A stretch of DNA of 64,000 nt from Adiantum capillus-veneris (Eukaryota; Streptophyta; Polypodiopsida; Polypodiales; Pteridaceae), in the NCBI GenBank assembly GCA_014529385.2, contig CM043969.1, positions 71,760,676-71,824,675 of the forward strand, read 5' to 3'. Both the position numbers and the translations under genes were made by a program. This document shows, piece after piece, positions 10,862-21,554 of the stretch. Below the pieces are notes generated by a model. The model had not been told where the DNA came from, ran no database searches, and was given only the letters and a program-made list of their open reading frames with translations. Positions within the stretch are counted from its first letter, which is position 1. Each line of letters opens with the position of its first letter.

Positions 10862-11276
10862 TGTAACATTTCATGCACTAGTAACTTGTGTGTAGCAAAA
10901 ATTGATAACATAGTGAGCATTTCATTAAGAACAAGTTCCTAATGAGCATAGAGAGAGTACTTAATTTGAGAAAGCAACATAGCAGTTTCCACCTAGCTAA
11001 TTTGGCATTGACGATACTTGAAAAGAGAGAAATAGAACAATTGACAATAGTTGAGGACCAGATTTACATGGAGCCAATCCCCCCTCCATAAAGGCTTTGT
11101 ATTATAGCTTCTCCCATCAAAGGAGACTTTTGTACAATACAATCTTTGTGTTCCTTAACAAAACTAGTTGGTGCAATGAAGATGGAAGCTTCATGCACCA
11201 AATTATGCTTGAAAAACACACCTAGTGTCCCTAGCCTCAGTCCCAAGACCTCACACGCTTTCAAAATTGGTGAGAG
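10862..11276 (-). repeat. Gypsy-A 3' LTR, distal part
   Basis: This is the end of the Gypsy-A 3' LTR, matching 24466-24880. The match stops at AGAG (11273-11276), where the nested element begins, and resumes at 18360. Confidence 0.9.
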
Positions 11277-11476
11277 TGACGGGAGCAAAGCGAACCCCGA
11301 ACCCCCGACGGCCTCTAAAACACCGGGGACCGAATGGCATGCCTCGAGCCTGTCACGGTAAAGCGAACAGGGGGCACCACCTAGCTTCAGCGGCTAGGAC
11401 GCAAACAACACACCACCATAACAAAGTTTTCATCCAAGAGAGATGGATGCTTGGGAGTAATGATGAAGAGGAAGGG

Positions 11477-11557
<81 letters not shown>

Positions 11558-12863
11558 TATAGCGGCTTAGTACTTAGGCACCACAGAAGGATGGCGAATC
11601 CGCACACCCTTCACACATACACAAGCTCACTCCAAACACAAGACTAGGTGGCGATTCTGCACACCTCACATGGGCAAAAAATTGCAGGGAAACATACTCA
11701 CAAAACCTCAAGCTTTATTTAGAGAATAAGGTGATGAAATGGGGAGCATAAGGTAGGGGAATGAGAAGGGAGAGAGTGGTAGAGCGCATGGCGGATATGT
11801 GGGAGTTGATGGCGAAGACTCGCACGAGGATTATGGCCATCATCCTTCATTTAGCTGCCCTTCATCTTCCATAGCCCAAGGGTGTAGAGGTCATGCTCAA
11901 GATGAGCATGGTGATTGCGGTGATGGTGATGGTGTGGGTGTGTGTGTGTGTGCACTAGGCACACACAATGCATAGTGTATTCTTTGGTGATGTTGTGTGT
12001 GTTTAGTGTGATAGTGATTCCTCTTTATATAGGGTAGGAGGGGGGAGAAATTCTAGAATTTAGAAATGAAGAAATCATTATCTACACAAACCATGTGACT
12101 GTGGGCCCCACTTGTCTGGCTGTGTGTATATGTGCCAGAACAGCAGTCTCATGAGAGAGAGACTAAGAGAGAGAGATGGGTTGATGAAAAAAAGTGAGAG
12201 GTGACATGGAGAATAAAGTAATTACAAGAGGAGAGAGAGGGGAGTGTGTTAAGAGGTGAATCTGTGTGCAGATGTGTGTGAACACAAGAAAATCAGGTAA
12301 CCACTGGGTGGGGATGGGTCTGTGGGCACCTTTTTCAGTGAAACTGAGTGTGTGTGAGTGTGGGGGAGGCCATCTGGCTACAAGACAAGAGAGATTTCGA
12401 ATTTTAGAGAGAGAGGGGGGTATTTGGATCATGGGAGAGTGTAGGAGAGAGAAAAGGGGGGTGGGGTATACTGTTTTGGAAGATAGCATAAGTTGCATGT
12501 GAGTTAGGGTGCATTATTGGTGAGTTATAATACATTATTGGTGAGAGGTGGGGTAGCTTGAGGGGAGAGATAAAGGAGAAAGGACAAGGGGAAGAGAGAG
12601 GGGGTTGACCTTTTGAGTGGAGGAGAGAAAAAGGGACACCCGACGGGGCAACAGTGAAGAAAAAGGAGGCAAGGTGGGGATGGGCTACCCCGCAGGCATG
12701 AGGTGGCCTATTTTACCTTTCTTATATATTTACATAATCATACTTTATTTTTTTCTTACTTTTTCCAATGCCTTTTATCACTCCCTCCCTAAGAGGGGGT
12801 TTTCATGGGGTGGGGACGAGAGAAGAGGGGTATGGGAGCTTGGCTTGTGAAAAGCCCCCATCA
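11277..12863 (-). repeat. Nested pol-less element, 3' LTR
   Basis: TG...CA ends (TGACGGGAGCAAAG to AGCCCCCATCA on the plus strand). It includes a (GA)n tract at about 11481-11548. Confidence 0.93.
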
Positions 12864-12879
12864 TTAGCCCTCCCCTTTT
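12864..12879 (-). other. Nested pol-less element, polypurine tract
   Basis: On the minus strand, AAAAGGGGAGGGCTAA directly precedes the 3' LTR start TGATGGGGG. Confidence 0.8.
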
Positions 12880-12904
12880 GGCTAGAGGCATTCGTGCCTC
12901 TAGC

Positions 12905-14605
12905 TCATCTGTTTCTTCTTCCGCTTAGCTGTAGGATCCGATATCGAGTTGCCTTCTGAACTATCCATTCCATTTGGCCATTGGTGAGATTTCTGGGATA
13001 TTCGTTGATCTGTAACAGGTCCGGGTGATAGCTTGTTTCTTGGAATAGTGTCGGTTGATTAAAGGGGAAGCCCATGGCTTCCAGAACTTTATGCCAGTGT
13101 CCTCCTGGATCCCAAGTGAAAAATAGGATCATTGTTTGCAGTGTCCGAACAATAAAATTTGCATGCCAAATTGGATCAAATTTGTAACCACCAGTAGCGA
13201 GAGGGGAAATGAGCATCTTGGCTCCTGCAAAGACAGAACTGAAAATTATGATTCCCAAGAGTGTACCAAGAATCCACCATATATGGCCGCCTTGTTGGTG
13301 TGGTGAGCTCAAGTTGTCTTCAGAGTCCTGCTTACTGCCATTAGAAAAAACTGCAAGCATATCATGCTTCTTTTGGGTGTGCTCAAACATGTCAGCTTCC
13401 TTTACTGATGCTAATAGCAAGCCACCTACCTTGCGGCTTAAATACAAGCGTAATCCACTTACGTTTCTCCAAAGAGAGGATGCACTATTTGTAAAAAATT
13501 GTACCAAATTGTGAATGAGGTCTTTATTCTTGCATTCTATCAGGCTTTTGTCTATCCATGGATCCTTTGCTCTTATCTCCATGCTGATCTTCTCTCTATA
13601 TGTTAGAGCAGCTAGCCATAGCCATAGGTCTGATGCATCCCATACAAACACAATGCTGTGTTGTGGAGGAGTTTGGAACATCCTTAAAAGGTTGGCAACA
13701 TATTGATCATCAAACTTACTATGAACATCCTCACATAAACTGGAGGCATTACCCATCTCCAAGTTTATAACACCCTTTAGTAGACTAGAGGCATTACCCA
13801 TCTCTAAGTCTATAACACTACACAATAAAGTCTTGTTCGGCTGCCAAGCCTCTGGAGCAATAGCCAACTCCAAACATTCAGTCATACTTACCTCTTCGTT
13901 ATGGTCCTTAAGTGAAACTGCCTTGATGCAAGATTCCTTTAGCTTGCTACACTGTCCTGGGTCCATGGTGGTGCACAGGCTTCCGTTTTCAAAGCCCTCC
14001 CCTTTGCTTGATATGTTGTCCACCTTCTGCAAAGCCTTGCTAGCAGGCTGGTCTTCCTCTTCTCTTGTATCTTTCATGCCCTTTGCATTCCTCTTACTCT
14101 GACGAGGCCTAATCAAGACTTTACACCTTCTTACCCTTACTGCCCAATGCTGTCGATTGATCGCTTTGGTGCCTATTTCATTCAAGGTTAAAGATGTAAT
14201 CACATTTGTAACACAATTTTCTTCACTTACCTCCCCTACCTGGGTAGCATCTTTTGATTCTTTAACCTCTTGTTCCACTGCTTGAGTTCTTTGAATAAAC
14301 TTCTTACTTGATCCTTCTTCTGTTACACTCATTTTGACCTCTTCTACAAGACCAATGATACTTGGTGTGCGGGTACCAATTGATGGTGGGCGTAGGATGA
14401 TTGTAAGTGGTGATTGTGGTGGTGGTTGCATTGGTGACTGGCATCGAATTGGTGTGTCCAGCTGTGGTTGCACCGCTGGTGGTGGGATTTGAACAGGTGG
14501 GATTGGTTGCGTGAGTGGCGGTGGTCTTGCTCTTGGTGGAGAGATCTGATTCTGTCTCTCCCCTCTATTGAAATTCTGCCTCCTCGGGTGTGGGCAGTAG
14601 TACAT
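12905..14605 (-). CDS. Unknown 566-codon frame with predicted membrane segment, downstream of gag
   Basis: This long open frame occupies the 3' half of the element, where autonomous elements carry pol. The first ~80 codons are Pro/Gln-rich (PPRARPPPLTQPIPPVQ) and may be a gag tail. The middle is Lys/Glu/Ser-rich and holds an imperfect internal repeat of about 15 residues (VIDLEMGNASSLL and VINLEMGNASSLC, residues about 265-295). Residues about 443-465 (WWILGTLLGIIIFSSVFAGA) form a good membrane-spanning helix, and a weaker hydrophobic stretch follows at about 482-497. No polymerase, protease or integrase motif is present. It could be a captured host segment or a family-specific protein. I do not recognise it and assign no function. 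The position after gag and the membrane segment recall envelope-like frames of some plant elements, but no envelope motif is visible. Confidence 0.6.
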   Translation of the reverse strand: MYYCPHPRRQNFNRGERQNQISPPRARPPPLTQPIPPVQIPPPAVQPQLDTPIRCQSPMQPPPQSPLTIILRPPSIGTRTPSIIGLVEEVKMSVTEEGSSKKFIQRTQAVEQEVKESKDATQVGEVSEENCVTNVITSLTLNEIGTKAINRQHWAVRVRRCKVLIRPRQSKRNAKGMKDTREEEDQPASKALQKVDNISSKGEGFENGSLCTTMDPGQCSKLKESCIKAVSLKDHNEEVSMTECLELAIAPEAWQPNKTLLCSVIDLEMGNASSLLKGVINLEMGNASSLCEDVHSKFDDQYVANLLRMFQTPPQHSIVFVWDASDLWLWLAALTYREKISMEIRAKDPWIDKSLIECKNKDLIHNLVQFFTNSASSLWRNVSGLRLYLSRKVGGLLLASVKEADMFEHTQKKHDMLAVFSNGSKQDSEDNLSSPHQQGGHIWWILGTLLGIIIFSSVFAGAKMLISPLATGGYKFDPIWHANFIVRTLQTMILFFTWDPGGHWHKVLEAMGFPFNQPTLFQETSYHPDLLQINEYPRNLTNGQMEWIVQKATRYRILQLSGRRNR

Positions 14606-14686
14606 TCCACGGCCATCTTCCCCATAGTTGTAACAATGGTACTCTGGGTTCTGCCTTCGTTGTCCTCTTCCTTGTTCTGGGTTCCT

Positions 14687-15379
14687 TCAAGGTGTATGCC
14701 CTTGCTGCACCAGATGCACAGATAAACTCTCTAGTTGGGTGGTGATGCGACTCAGCAGGTCTTGCTCTTCTGATGCCTCCTGTGGTTGGACTCTATGATT
14801 GGCTGTTGCAGTCACTGGGGTTGGTTGGGCCGAGCTTGTTTCCTCTGACTCGTTTACTCTTGCTTGCATGCGTAGCTTCTTGTCTTTAAGGCGGGCTACT
14901 TCGACTGCCAACTCATATGTTGCAGGAAACCTTCCCTTCACCTTCTCTCTAAGCGACGACCATAGACCAGCAATGAAACGGTCCTTCTTTAGGAAATTAG
15001 GCGCTCCTTCACCTTCCTCCAGTGAGGCAACCCATGTCTCCCATAAGTCCACAAATTTAGACTCGTAGGTGGCATACTCCAACAGGCCTCCCTGCTTTAA
15101 TTCTGTCAGTAACTGCCATAGCCTCTCCGTGGTTGTGCCTCCACCAAACCTCTTTACAAAAGCAGCCATTAACACATCCCATGCATTCTTGGTGGCCTGG
15201 GGCAATGCATTATACCAAGACTTGGCCTCTACTTTCATCAGTAGAGGAAAAATTCTAAGTCGTGAAGCATCGTCATCTTTGTTGGAGACGATACAAGCAA
15301 TGTCGAAATCATCCAAAAAGTCGGTGGTGAGATCCTCTCCCTTCTTTCCACTGAATGTGGGGAAAGAAACACTTGCCAT
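14687..15379 (-). CDS. Gag-like protein of the nested pol-less element
   Basis: The 230-codon frame begins MASVSFPTFSGKKGEDLTTD. It has the capsid-like core pattern of plant retrotransposon gag proteins: PTFSGKKGED at the start, LLMKVEAKSWYNALP, AFVKRFGG, then YATYESKFVDLWE and FIAGLWSSLREKVKGRFP. A tail follows with a coiled-coil-like stretch (ARLKDKKLRMQARV) and a region rich in Gln, Ser and Thr. It would form or join particles that package element RNA. The following frame starts with a Cys-containing segment near its N-terminus that may belong to the same product. Treated as part of a fossil element. Confidence 0.8.
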   Translation of the reverse strand: MASVSFPTFSGKKGEDLTTDFLDDFDIACIVSNKDDDASRLRIFPLLMKVEAKSWYNALPQATKNAWDVLMAAFVKRFGGGTTTERLWQLLTELKQGGLLEYATYESKFVDLWETWVASLEEGEGAPNFLKKDRFIAGLWSSLREKVKGRFPATYELAVEVARLKDKKLRMQARVNESEETSSAQPTPVTATANHRVQPQEASEEQDLLSRITTQLESLSVHLVQQGHTP

Positions 15380-15491
15380 GGTAGTGACTCAGGAAATTAC
15401 AAACCTCTTTTTTCTTTTTTTTCCTTTTCTTTTTTACATTACATTAACAGTAGCGGCTCATAGCAGTTTTTTTACAAGGGTGGGTGGATAG

Positions 15492-15729
15492 GTTAAAACA
15501 AGATAAAGATAGAAACATTAAAGGAATGATGGTAATCTAATATGGGGAGAATGATAGGGTTCAGGGAATTGAGGATTTCTCCTAGTACCGCCGCACCGAA
15601 TAGGTGTACGATCTTCTGTTGGTAGAAGACTTTCCTATCTACATAGATATTCACATGCATATGCTGCAAGAATCTGAACGGGAATGCCGTTGGCCCGTTT
15701 TCCATCATGCCAGAGGATGAAATACTTAC
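15492..15729. other. Internal spacer of the nested pol-less element
   Basis: Between gag and the upstream frames. T-rich on the plus strand just after 15400. No function was seen. Confidence 0.3.
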
Positions 15730-16740
15730 TTATACTCTTACCGTGCCAGTGTTGATGAGTCGGCACATCCACAAGAGGTCGTCGCCTTTCATGGGCTCTA
15801 CCTTTCCTTCGTTGCTCAGCATGTACGCGGTGATGGCGACGCGTCTGACCACTCCCAGCCTCTTGGCTAACAGCAATTGCAGGTAATTTCCGTAGTCGGC
15901 GTTTTGCATGAATTCTACTCCATTCAGTTGCAACTCGTCCCCAGCCCACTGGGTTTCTCCCGTGGTAGAGAGCTTCTTCAGGATAAGTTGTACAGGGAGA
16001 GGAGGAAGATCCTCCACTCTCTTTCCAAAACAGCGAGAGCAGTAGCCGAACCACTCTTCTCTAGGACATGGGAATCTTCTTACCACTTCTTCTTCCGGAT
16101 TGTCGAAGTGGATTGGTAGCACTCGCATGCGTCGGGCAAATCGGTAGGCGACCTTTCGCCGCTTAGCTTCGGATGACCTCCTCTTTGGAAAACTGGGTAC
16201 AACCCGGATTTCTGAGCTTGAAGCACTTGCTTGGCCAGATGCTTCTCCCTTCGGGGTCATGTGTTTCCAGATTGGCTTATCTTCTCCTTGCCTTTGGCTT
16301 GAGCAGCCCCTTTAGGCCACTTTGGAGTTATAACTTTGACTGTAGTTTCTTTAGGGAAAAGAGGTCTCACCGTTTGCTTCCCTTCCTTGATGTGAATGAC
16401 TTCTTTGCGATGAATGTTGATGTAGATGACTTCAGCCCTTTCGCTGCCTTCGTTGCTGGCACTCATTGACAGTGTGCCTTGGTTGACAATAGTGATGGCA
16501 CTTCACCGACCTCCCACCTGATGCTCTCAATTTATAGTTAGAACGAGCGACACGAGATGGAGAATTTACCTCTTGAATGCTGACGACACTGCAGCCTGGC
16601 AGTAGCACCTCAATGAAGGCGGCTAGTGCCTCCTTCGTCTCTTCTTCTTCCGTCCTCCAGTTAAAAAATTCCTTCAGCCATTCGTCCATGATTGATAGTG
16701 GGCGTCACTTTCAACATTGTAAACTGAAGGGTCTTAGAAA
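15730..16740 (-). other. Unknown frames upstream of gag in the nested pol-less element
   Basis: Three short frames follow one another between the PBS and gag, at about 16.43-16.69, 16.26-16.47 and 15.73-16.26 kb. The first has an acidic, Trp-containing start (DEWLKEFFNWRTEEEE) and a Cys/His cluster (VKCHHYCQPRHTVNEC). The second is basic (VKVITPKWPKGAAQ). The longest (176 codons) begins with a Ser-rich low-complexity part, then KRRSSEAKRRKVAYRF, and has a more globular C-terminal half (LQLLLAKRLGVVRRVAITAYML). No family is recognised. They might be spliced or translated separately, or be a captured host fragment. Confidence 0.45.
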
Positions 16741-16747
16741 GCCCTCC

Positions 16748-16762
16748 TCAGTGGGGGCACCA
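16748..16762 (-). other. Nested pol-less element, primer binding site
   Basis: On the minus strand, TGGTGCCCCCACTGA lies three bases inside the 5' LTR. TGG is the complement of the tRNA CCA end. The sequence is not the initiator-Met type used by the surrounding Gypsy elements, and I cannot name the tRNA. Confidence 0.65.
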
Positions 16763-16764
16763 AA

Positions 16765-16971
16765 TGACGGGAGCAAAGCGAACCCCGAACCCCCGACGGC
16801 CTCTAAAACACCGGGGACCGAATGGCATGCCTCGAGCCTGTCACGGTAAAGCGAACAGGGGGCACCACCTAGCTTCAGCGGCTAGGACGCAAACAACACA
16901 CCACCATAACAAAGTTTTCATCCAAGAGAGATGGATGCTTGGGAGTAATGATGAAGAGGAAGGGAAATGAG

Positions 16972-17055
<84 letters not shown>

Positions 17056-18359
17056 AGCGGCTTAGTACTTAGGCACCACAGAAGGATGGCGAATCCGCAC
17101 ACCCTTCACACATACACAAGCTCACTCCAAACAGAAGACTAGGTGGCGATTCCACACACCTCACATGGGCAAAAAATTGCAGGAAAACATACTCACAAAA
17201 CCTCAAGCTTTATTTAGAGAATAAGGTGATGAAATGGGGAGCATAAGGTAGGGGAATGAGAAGGGAGAGAGTGGTAGAGCACATGGCGGATATGTGGGAG
17301 TTGATGGCGAAGACTCGCACGAGGATTATGGCCATCATCCTTCATTTAGCTGCCCTTCATCTTCCATAGCCCAAGGGTGTAGAGGTCATGCTCAAGACGA
17401 GCATGGTGATTGCGGTGATGGTGATGGTGTGGGTGTGTGTGTGTGTGCACTAGGCACACACAATGCATAGTGTATTCTTTGGTGATGTTGTGTGTGTTTA
17501 GTGTGATAGTGATTCCTCTTTATATAGGGTAGGAGGGGGGAGAAATTCTAGAATTTAGAAATGAAGAAATCATTATCTACACAAACCATGTGACTGTGGG
17601 CCCCACTTGTCTGGCTGTGTGTATATGTGCCAGAACAGCAGTCTCATGAGAGAGAGACTAAGAGAGAGAGATGGGTTGATGAAAAAAAGTGAGAGGTGAC
17701 ATGGAGAATAAAGTAATTACAAGAGGAGAGAGAGGGGAGTGTGTTAAGAGGTGAATCTGTGTGCAGATGTGTGTGAACACAAGAAAATCAGGTAACCACT
17801 GGGTGGGGATGGGTCTGTGGGCACCTTTTTCAGTGAAACTAAGTGTGTGTGAGTGTGGGGGAGGCCATCTGGCTACGAAGACAAGAGAGATTTCGAATTT
17901 TAGAGAGAGAGGGGGGTATTTGGATCATGGGAGAGTGTAGGAGAGAGAAAAGGGGGGTGGGGTATACTGTTTTGGAAGATAGCATAAGTTGCATGTGAGT
18001 TAGGGTGCATTATTGGTGAGTTATAATGCATTATTGGTGAGAGGTGGGGTAGCTTGAGGGGAGAGAGAAAGGAGAAAGGACAAGGGGAAGAGAGAGGGGG
18101 TTGACCTTTTGAGTGGAGGAGAGGAAAAGGGACACCCGGCGGGGCAACAGTGAAGAAAAAGGAGGCAAGGTGGGGATGGGCTACCCCGCAGGCATGAGGT
18201 GGCCTATTTTACCTTTCTTATATATTTACATAATCATACTTTATTTTTTTCTTACTTTTTCCAATGCCTTTTATCACTCCCTCCCTAAGAGGGGGTTTTC
18301 ATGGGGTGGGGACGAGAGAAGAGGGGTATGGGAGCTTGGCTTGTGAAAAGCCCCCATCA
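16765..18359 (-). repeat. Nested pol-less element, 5' LTR
   Basis: Nearly identical to 11277-12863. The main difference is the length of the (GA)n tract (about 16975-17052 here). Confidence 0.93.
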
Positions 18360-18604
18360 AGAGCTAGTAGGGAATGAGGATAGATTGAGAGGAAGAAGAT
18401 GTATCTTACGAGAAAGAAGTATTCTCCTCACATAATCACTCTAATAGCATAGCTTAGCTTAGTAATTAGCATGGTAGAGGAGATGAGCATGCCATTGAAG
18501 CTTGGCTCTTGGTTGGATTTGCATTCCATAGCCAAGAGTTGTTGGTGTAGGCCTCTACTTCTCCATGCTTGGAGAAGGAGACGGAGTTCTTCTTGCACAC
18601 ATGA

Positions 18605-18637
<33 letters not shown>

Positions 18638-19508
18638 CATAAAAGATAGACTAAAATTCCAAACTCCCTCTCTCTTGTTCAACCCCTCTTGCTTTTAGCT
18701 CATGCTGGCATCCTATTGGCTCTTGCAAAGTTTAGCCAATCAAAAATTAGAAGCATAATTGATAGCCTTTTGACATGTGTCCCCCTTTCCTCTTTTGCGA
18801 GAGCTTTAGGTAATTAAATAATTCAACTAAACTCTCATTGGACCTCTTAGTCTTTTGGCCAATAGGAATCAGGCAAGCCATTGGGCTACTGGATGCTCAT
18901 TGGACCACTTGGTAGACCGTCCAATAGTATTCTAAGGAGCTTAATTTCTTTTGGTTCTTTTATCAAGCATTTGTAAATTGATTAGACTAAATTTACTCTA
19001 GCGTAATTCTCATTGGTCCACCTCTATGTCCATCCAATAGGATTTGAGGGGAGCTTGGAGACAATTGGCCTAGGAGTCTGACATGTGTCCATTATTCCCT
19101 TTGTGTAAAGGGGGAGCTTTGGAGTGTGTGTTTCTCTCTCATCCCCTACTATTAGGGCTCGCACCCCTCCTTCCTAGGGATGTGGGAAGACTTTTTAGTC
19201 TTCCCATGACCATCCAATTTTCCCCTACTTTGGCCTTTGGACAATTGAATTAAGTTTAGAAACCTTAGCCTATAGAAGTCTTAATGGATCTGAACCTTAG
19301 GTCTTTTAAGCCCCATTGAATCACATTTCTCTTTTGTAGACTGTCCCCCTTTGGATCCCTATTTTTCCCCCTTTGGATCCCTACAGAGACTGGTCTGGCA
19401 GTCTTACCAATATTCTAGCTTTTACTCCCCTAGTACTTCCTCATATTAAAATTATCAGTTTAACATGAGAAAATCATTTAGAAGAATTAGATATTAGTTT
19501 TTATGACA
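18360..19508 (-). repeat. Gypsy-A 3' LTR, proximal part
   Basis: This is the rest of the 3' LTR, starting with the repeated AGAG (18360-18363) and ending TTATGACA next to the purine tract. A (TG)n tract at 18607-18635 is longer than in the 5' LTR. It contains about eight CCAAT/ATTGG words. Confidence 0.9.
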
Positions 19509-19522
19509 TTACCTCTCTCTTG
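19509..19522 (-). other. Gypsy-A polypurine tract
   Basis: On the minus strand, CAAGAGAGAGGTAA lies directly before the LTR start TGTCATAA. The same tract is found in Gypsy-D (51369-51382). It is the usual plus-strand primer site of LTR elements. Confidence 0.85.
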
Positions 19523-19861
19523 AAATCATAGTCATCCTCGAGCATGAGGTGGAGAAGATAAAGCCTAGTCATTAGTCCGTTTGCTAGAGGGTAGAGGATC
19601 CCTATCGTACCCTATGACACCATTCCATAATGGATGACTAGTCCATTTGGTGCTTGAGAGCCTTAGCTACCGCAAGCATGTCTGCACTTTAGTCTGTATC
19701 AATCTTCCAGAGTAGAGTGACAAACTCTACTTTTGTTTGGGAGACGTCGTCTCCACAAACATGATCCTAAGCATGCATACTTATTAACATTTGTGCACAA
19801 TAAAGAAAAAGAGAGTCTTATAAGACAAAAACTTTGTTCATTAAAACATATTTACATTTGC

Positions 19862-20044
19862 TTACTCTAGGGAATTATTGTAAGCATTGACAAGGTTTAG
19901 ACTATCCTTTAATTGTATGCCTTGCATCCATCTAGAATATTCAAAAGGATAAATTTTAAACTTGATAAGATATCGTCGGATAGTCTTACTGCCTCTTAAT
20001 ACCTTCTCTTCATGTTGGAGAATAATGGACTCGAGCTGCAGCAC
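19862..20044 (-). pseudogene. Gypsy-A integrase C-terminal chromodomain (fossil)
   Basis: The segment RRYLIKFKIYPFEYSRW followed by MQGIQLK has the chromodomain pattern (basic beta strands, YP, aromatic W). It matches the C-terminus of Gypsy-D integrase. In chromoviruses this domain is thought to direct integration toward particular chromatin. It places Gypsy-A in the chromodomain branch. Confidence 0.8.
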
Positions 20045-20689
20045 CTCTTCTTGGTCCTCTATCTCCGTTGGGTCTTCAATGATTGCTTCTTAAGGTGGCT
20101 CTCCTTTGTAAGGATTTAGTAGGCTCACATGGAAAGCATTGTGTATGAGCCAATGGTTGGGCAACTTAAGTTGATAGGTCATCTCATTGATGGGCATAAG
20201 AATCTAAAAGGGACCATAGTACCTTTTTGCTAACTTAGCATAGTACTTTTGGTGTCCTGTAGGATTCTTGCCCGTTGTGTGCCTTAATCGAGCCTTGGGA
20301 AACTTAAGCAAGACTCACTCATTTTGTTTAAAGGCTAGGGCTCTTTTGTGCTTATCAGTAGCAGTCTTTTGCCTTTGCTGAGAGATGGCTTTAGCATCCT
20401 TAATCTTTTGGAAAGATTCTTGTAGGTCTCGGCTATATTCATCTGCAGCGAAGATCTTCCCATGTACCTTGAGTAGCAAGGGACTTTTTTATCTTCCCTC
20501 TATCACCTCAAAAGGTGCTTTTCCCGTGGAAGTATGTACAATGTTATTGTAGGCATTCTCCACTAAAGGTAAGTACTTCTTCCATTGGGACTTTTGATCT
20601 ACTTTTGGGAAATAAGCTTTTAGTAAATCAAGAATGTTAGGTTAGCTATTTCACTTTGGCCATCCATTTGTGGATGATAGGCCGAAGAG

Positions 20690-21240
20690 AAGTTTAGCCT
20701 TGTACCTAAATTCTCAAAGAGATCCTTCCAGATACTACTGGTTTAGCCGAAGAGAAGTTTAGCCTTGTACCTAAATTCTCAAAGAGATCCTTCCAGATAC
20801 TACTGGTCATTCTAGGATCTCTATCCAACACTATAGACATTGGAAAGCCATGGTATTTGAAGATTTGGGATATAAAGAGTGCCATTTGATGGGCCTTGAT
20901 AGTCTTTTTGACAGGTATGAAATGTTCTTGTTTGCTAAACTTGTCTACTATCGTCCATATTCCTGTATTCCCATGGATAGACTTGGGGAATCCAAAGATA
21001 AAATCCATGGAATGCTCTCCCATGATATATTAGATATTGGCAAAGGTTGAAGCAATCCAGGTTGCTTCCCTCTATCAAACTTCATCTTTTGGCATACCAC
21101 AAATTTAGAAACATACTCTTGTATATTTGCTTTCATGGTAGGCCAATACAAATATGTTTCTATCCCATTTAGGGTAGACTGAATCCCTCTATGCCCCACA
21201 TAAGGAGGAGCATGAGATTCATACATTACTTTCTAATTTA
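20690..21240 (-). pseudogene. Gypsy-A integrase region (fossil)
   Basis: The peptides include MYESHAPPYVGHRGIQ and VVCQKMKFDRGKQPG (the zinc-binding N-terminal part), TGIWTIVDKFSKQ and VLDRDPRMTSSIW (the catalytic core region). They are collinear with the Gypsy-D integrase. The core is broken. Confidence 0.85.
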
Positions 21241-21554
21241 GTGAGTTAGTAACGCATAGTGTATTTCCATAGAGAAGATAACCATCTTGTAGGTAAATGG
21301 TTCTTCCTTCTTCCCTAGTGCAAGGGATGAAATCAATCTCTAAAATCAAGGTCGATAGCGTACTCATCTATCATAGAAGATAGATCATTGTGAGTTGCTA
21401 TGGATATCACATTCACTCTCGGTCGTCTTGAGAGTGCATCTCGGCCACTTGATTATACTTGCCAACAATGTGAGCAATATGAAAATGAAATTGCAAAAGG
21501 AAATTTTTCCACATTATTTGTTTTTTGGAGAGCTTGATCTGTGTCATGAAGTAC

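Larger units (their letters stand above)
11277..18359 (-). mobile_element. Nested pol-less gag-coding LTR element with a membrane-segment frame
   Basis: A 7.1 kb LTR element lies inside the 3' LTR of Gypsy-A, flanked by AGAG on both sides (11273-11276 and 18360-18363). Its LTRs (11277-12863 and 16765-18359) differ at only about a dozen places outside the (GA)n tract by eye, so it is young. It has a TGG-type PBS next to the LTR at 16.76 kb and a polypurine tract at 12864-12879, which sets the minus orientation. Parts in order are unknown frames (15.7-16.7 kb), a gag frame (14.7-15.4 kb) and a long frame (12.9-14.6 kb). No protease, RT, RNase H or integrase is visible. It resembles the TR-GAG kind of non-autonomous element, which depends on enzymes of another element. 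Apart from lacking pol, its structure looks whole. Confidence 0.9.

Noticed and set aside
12617-12850. Plus-strand frame also present at 18113-18346
   Set aside because: Its exact repeat is explained by the two LTRs of the nested element and it lacks motifs.
12905-14605. Calling the long frame an envelope gene
   Set aside because: It has a membrane helix and lies after gag, but no signal peptide, furin site or other envelope pattern is visible and pol is absent; unknown is the honest call.
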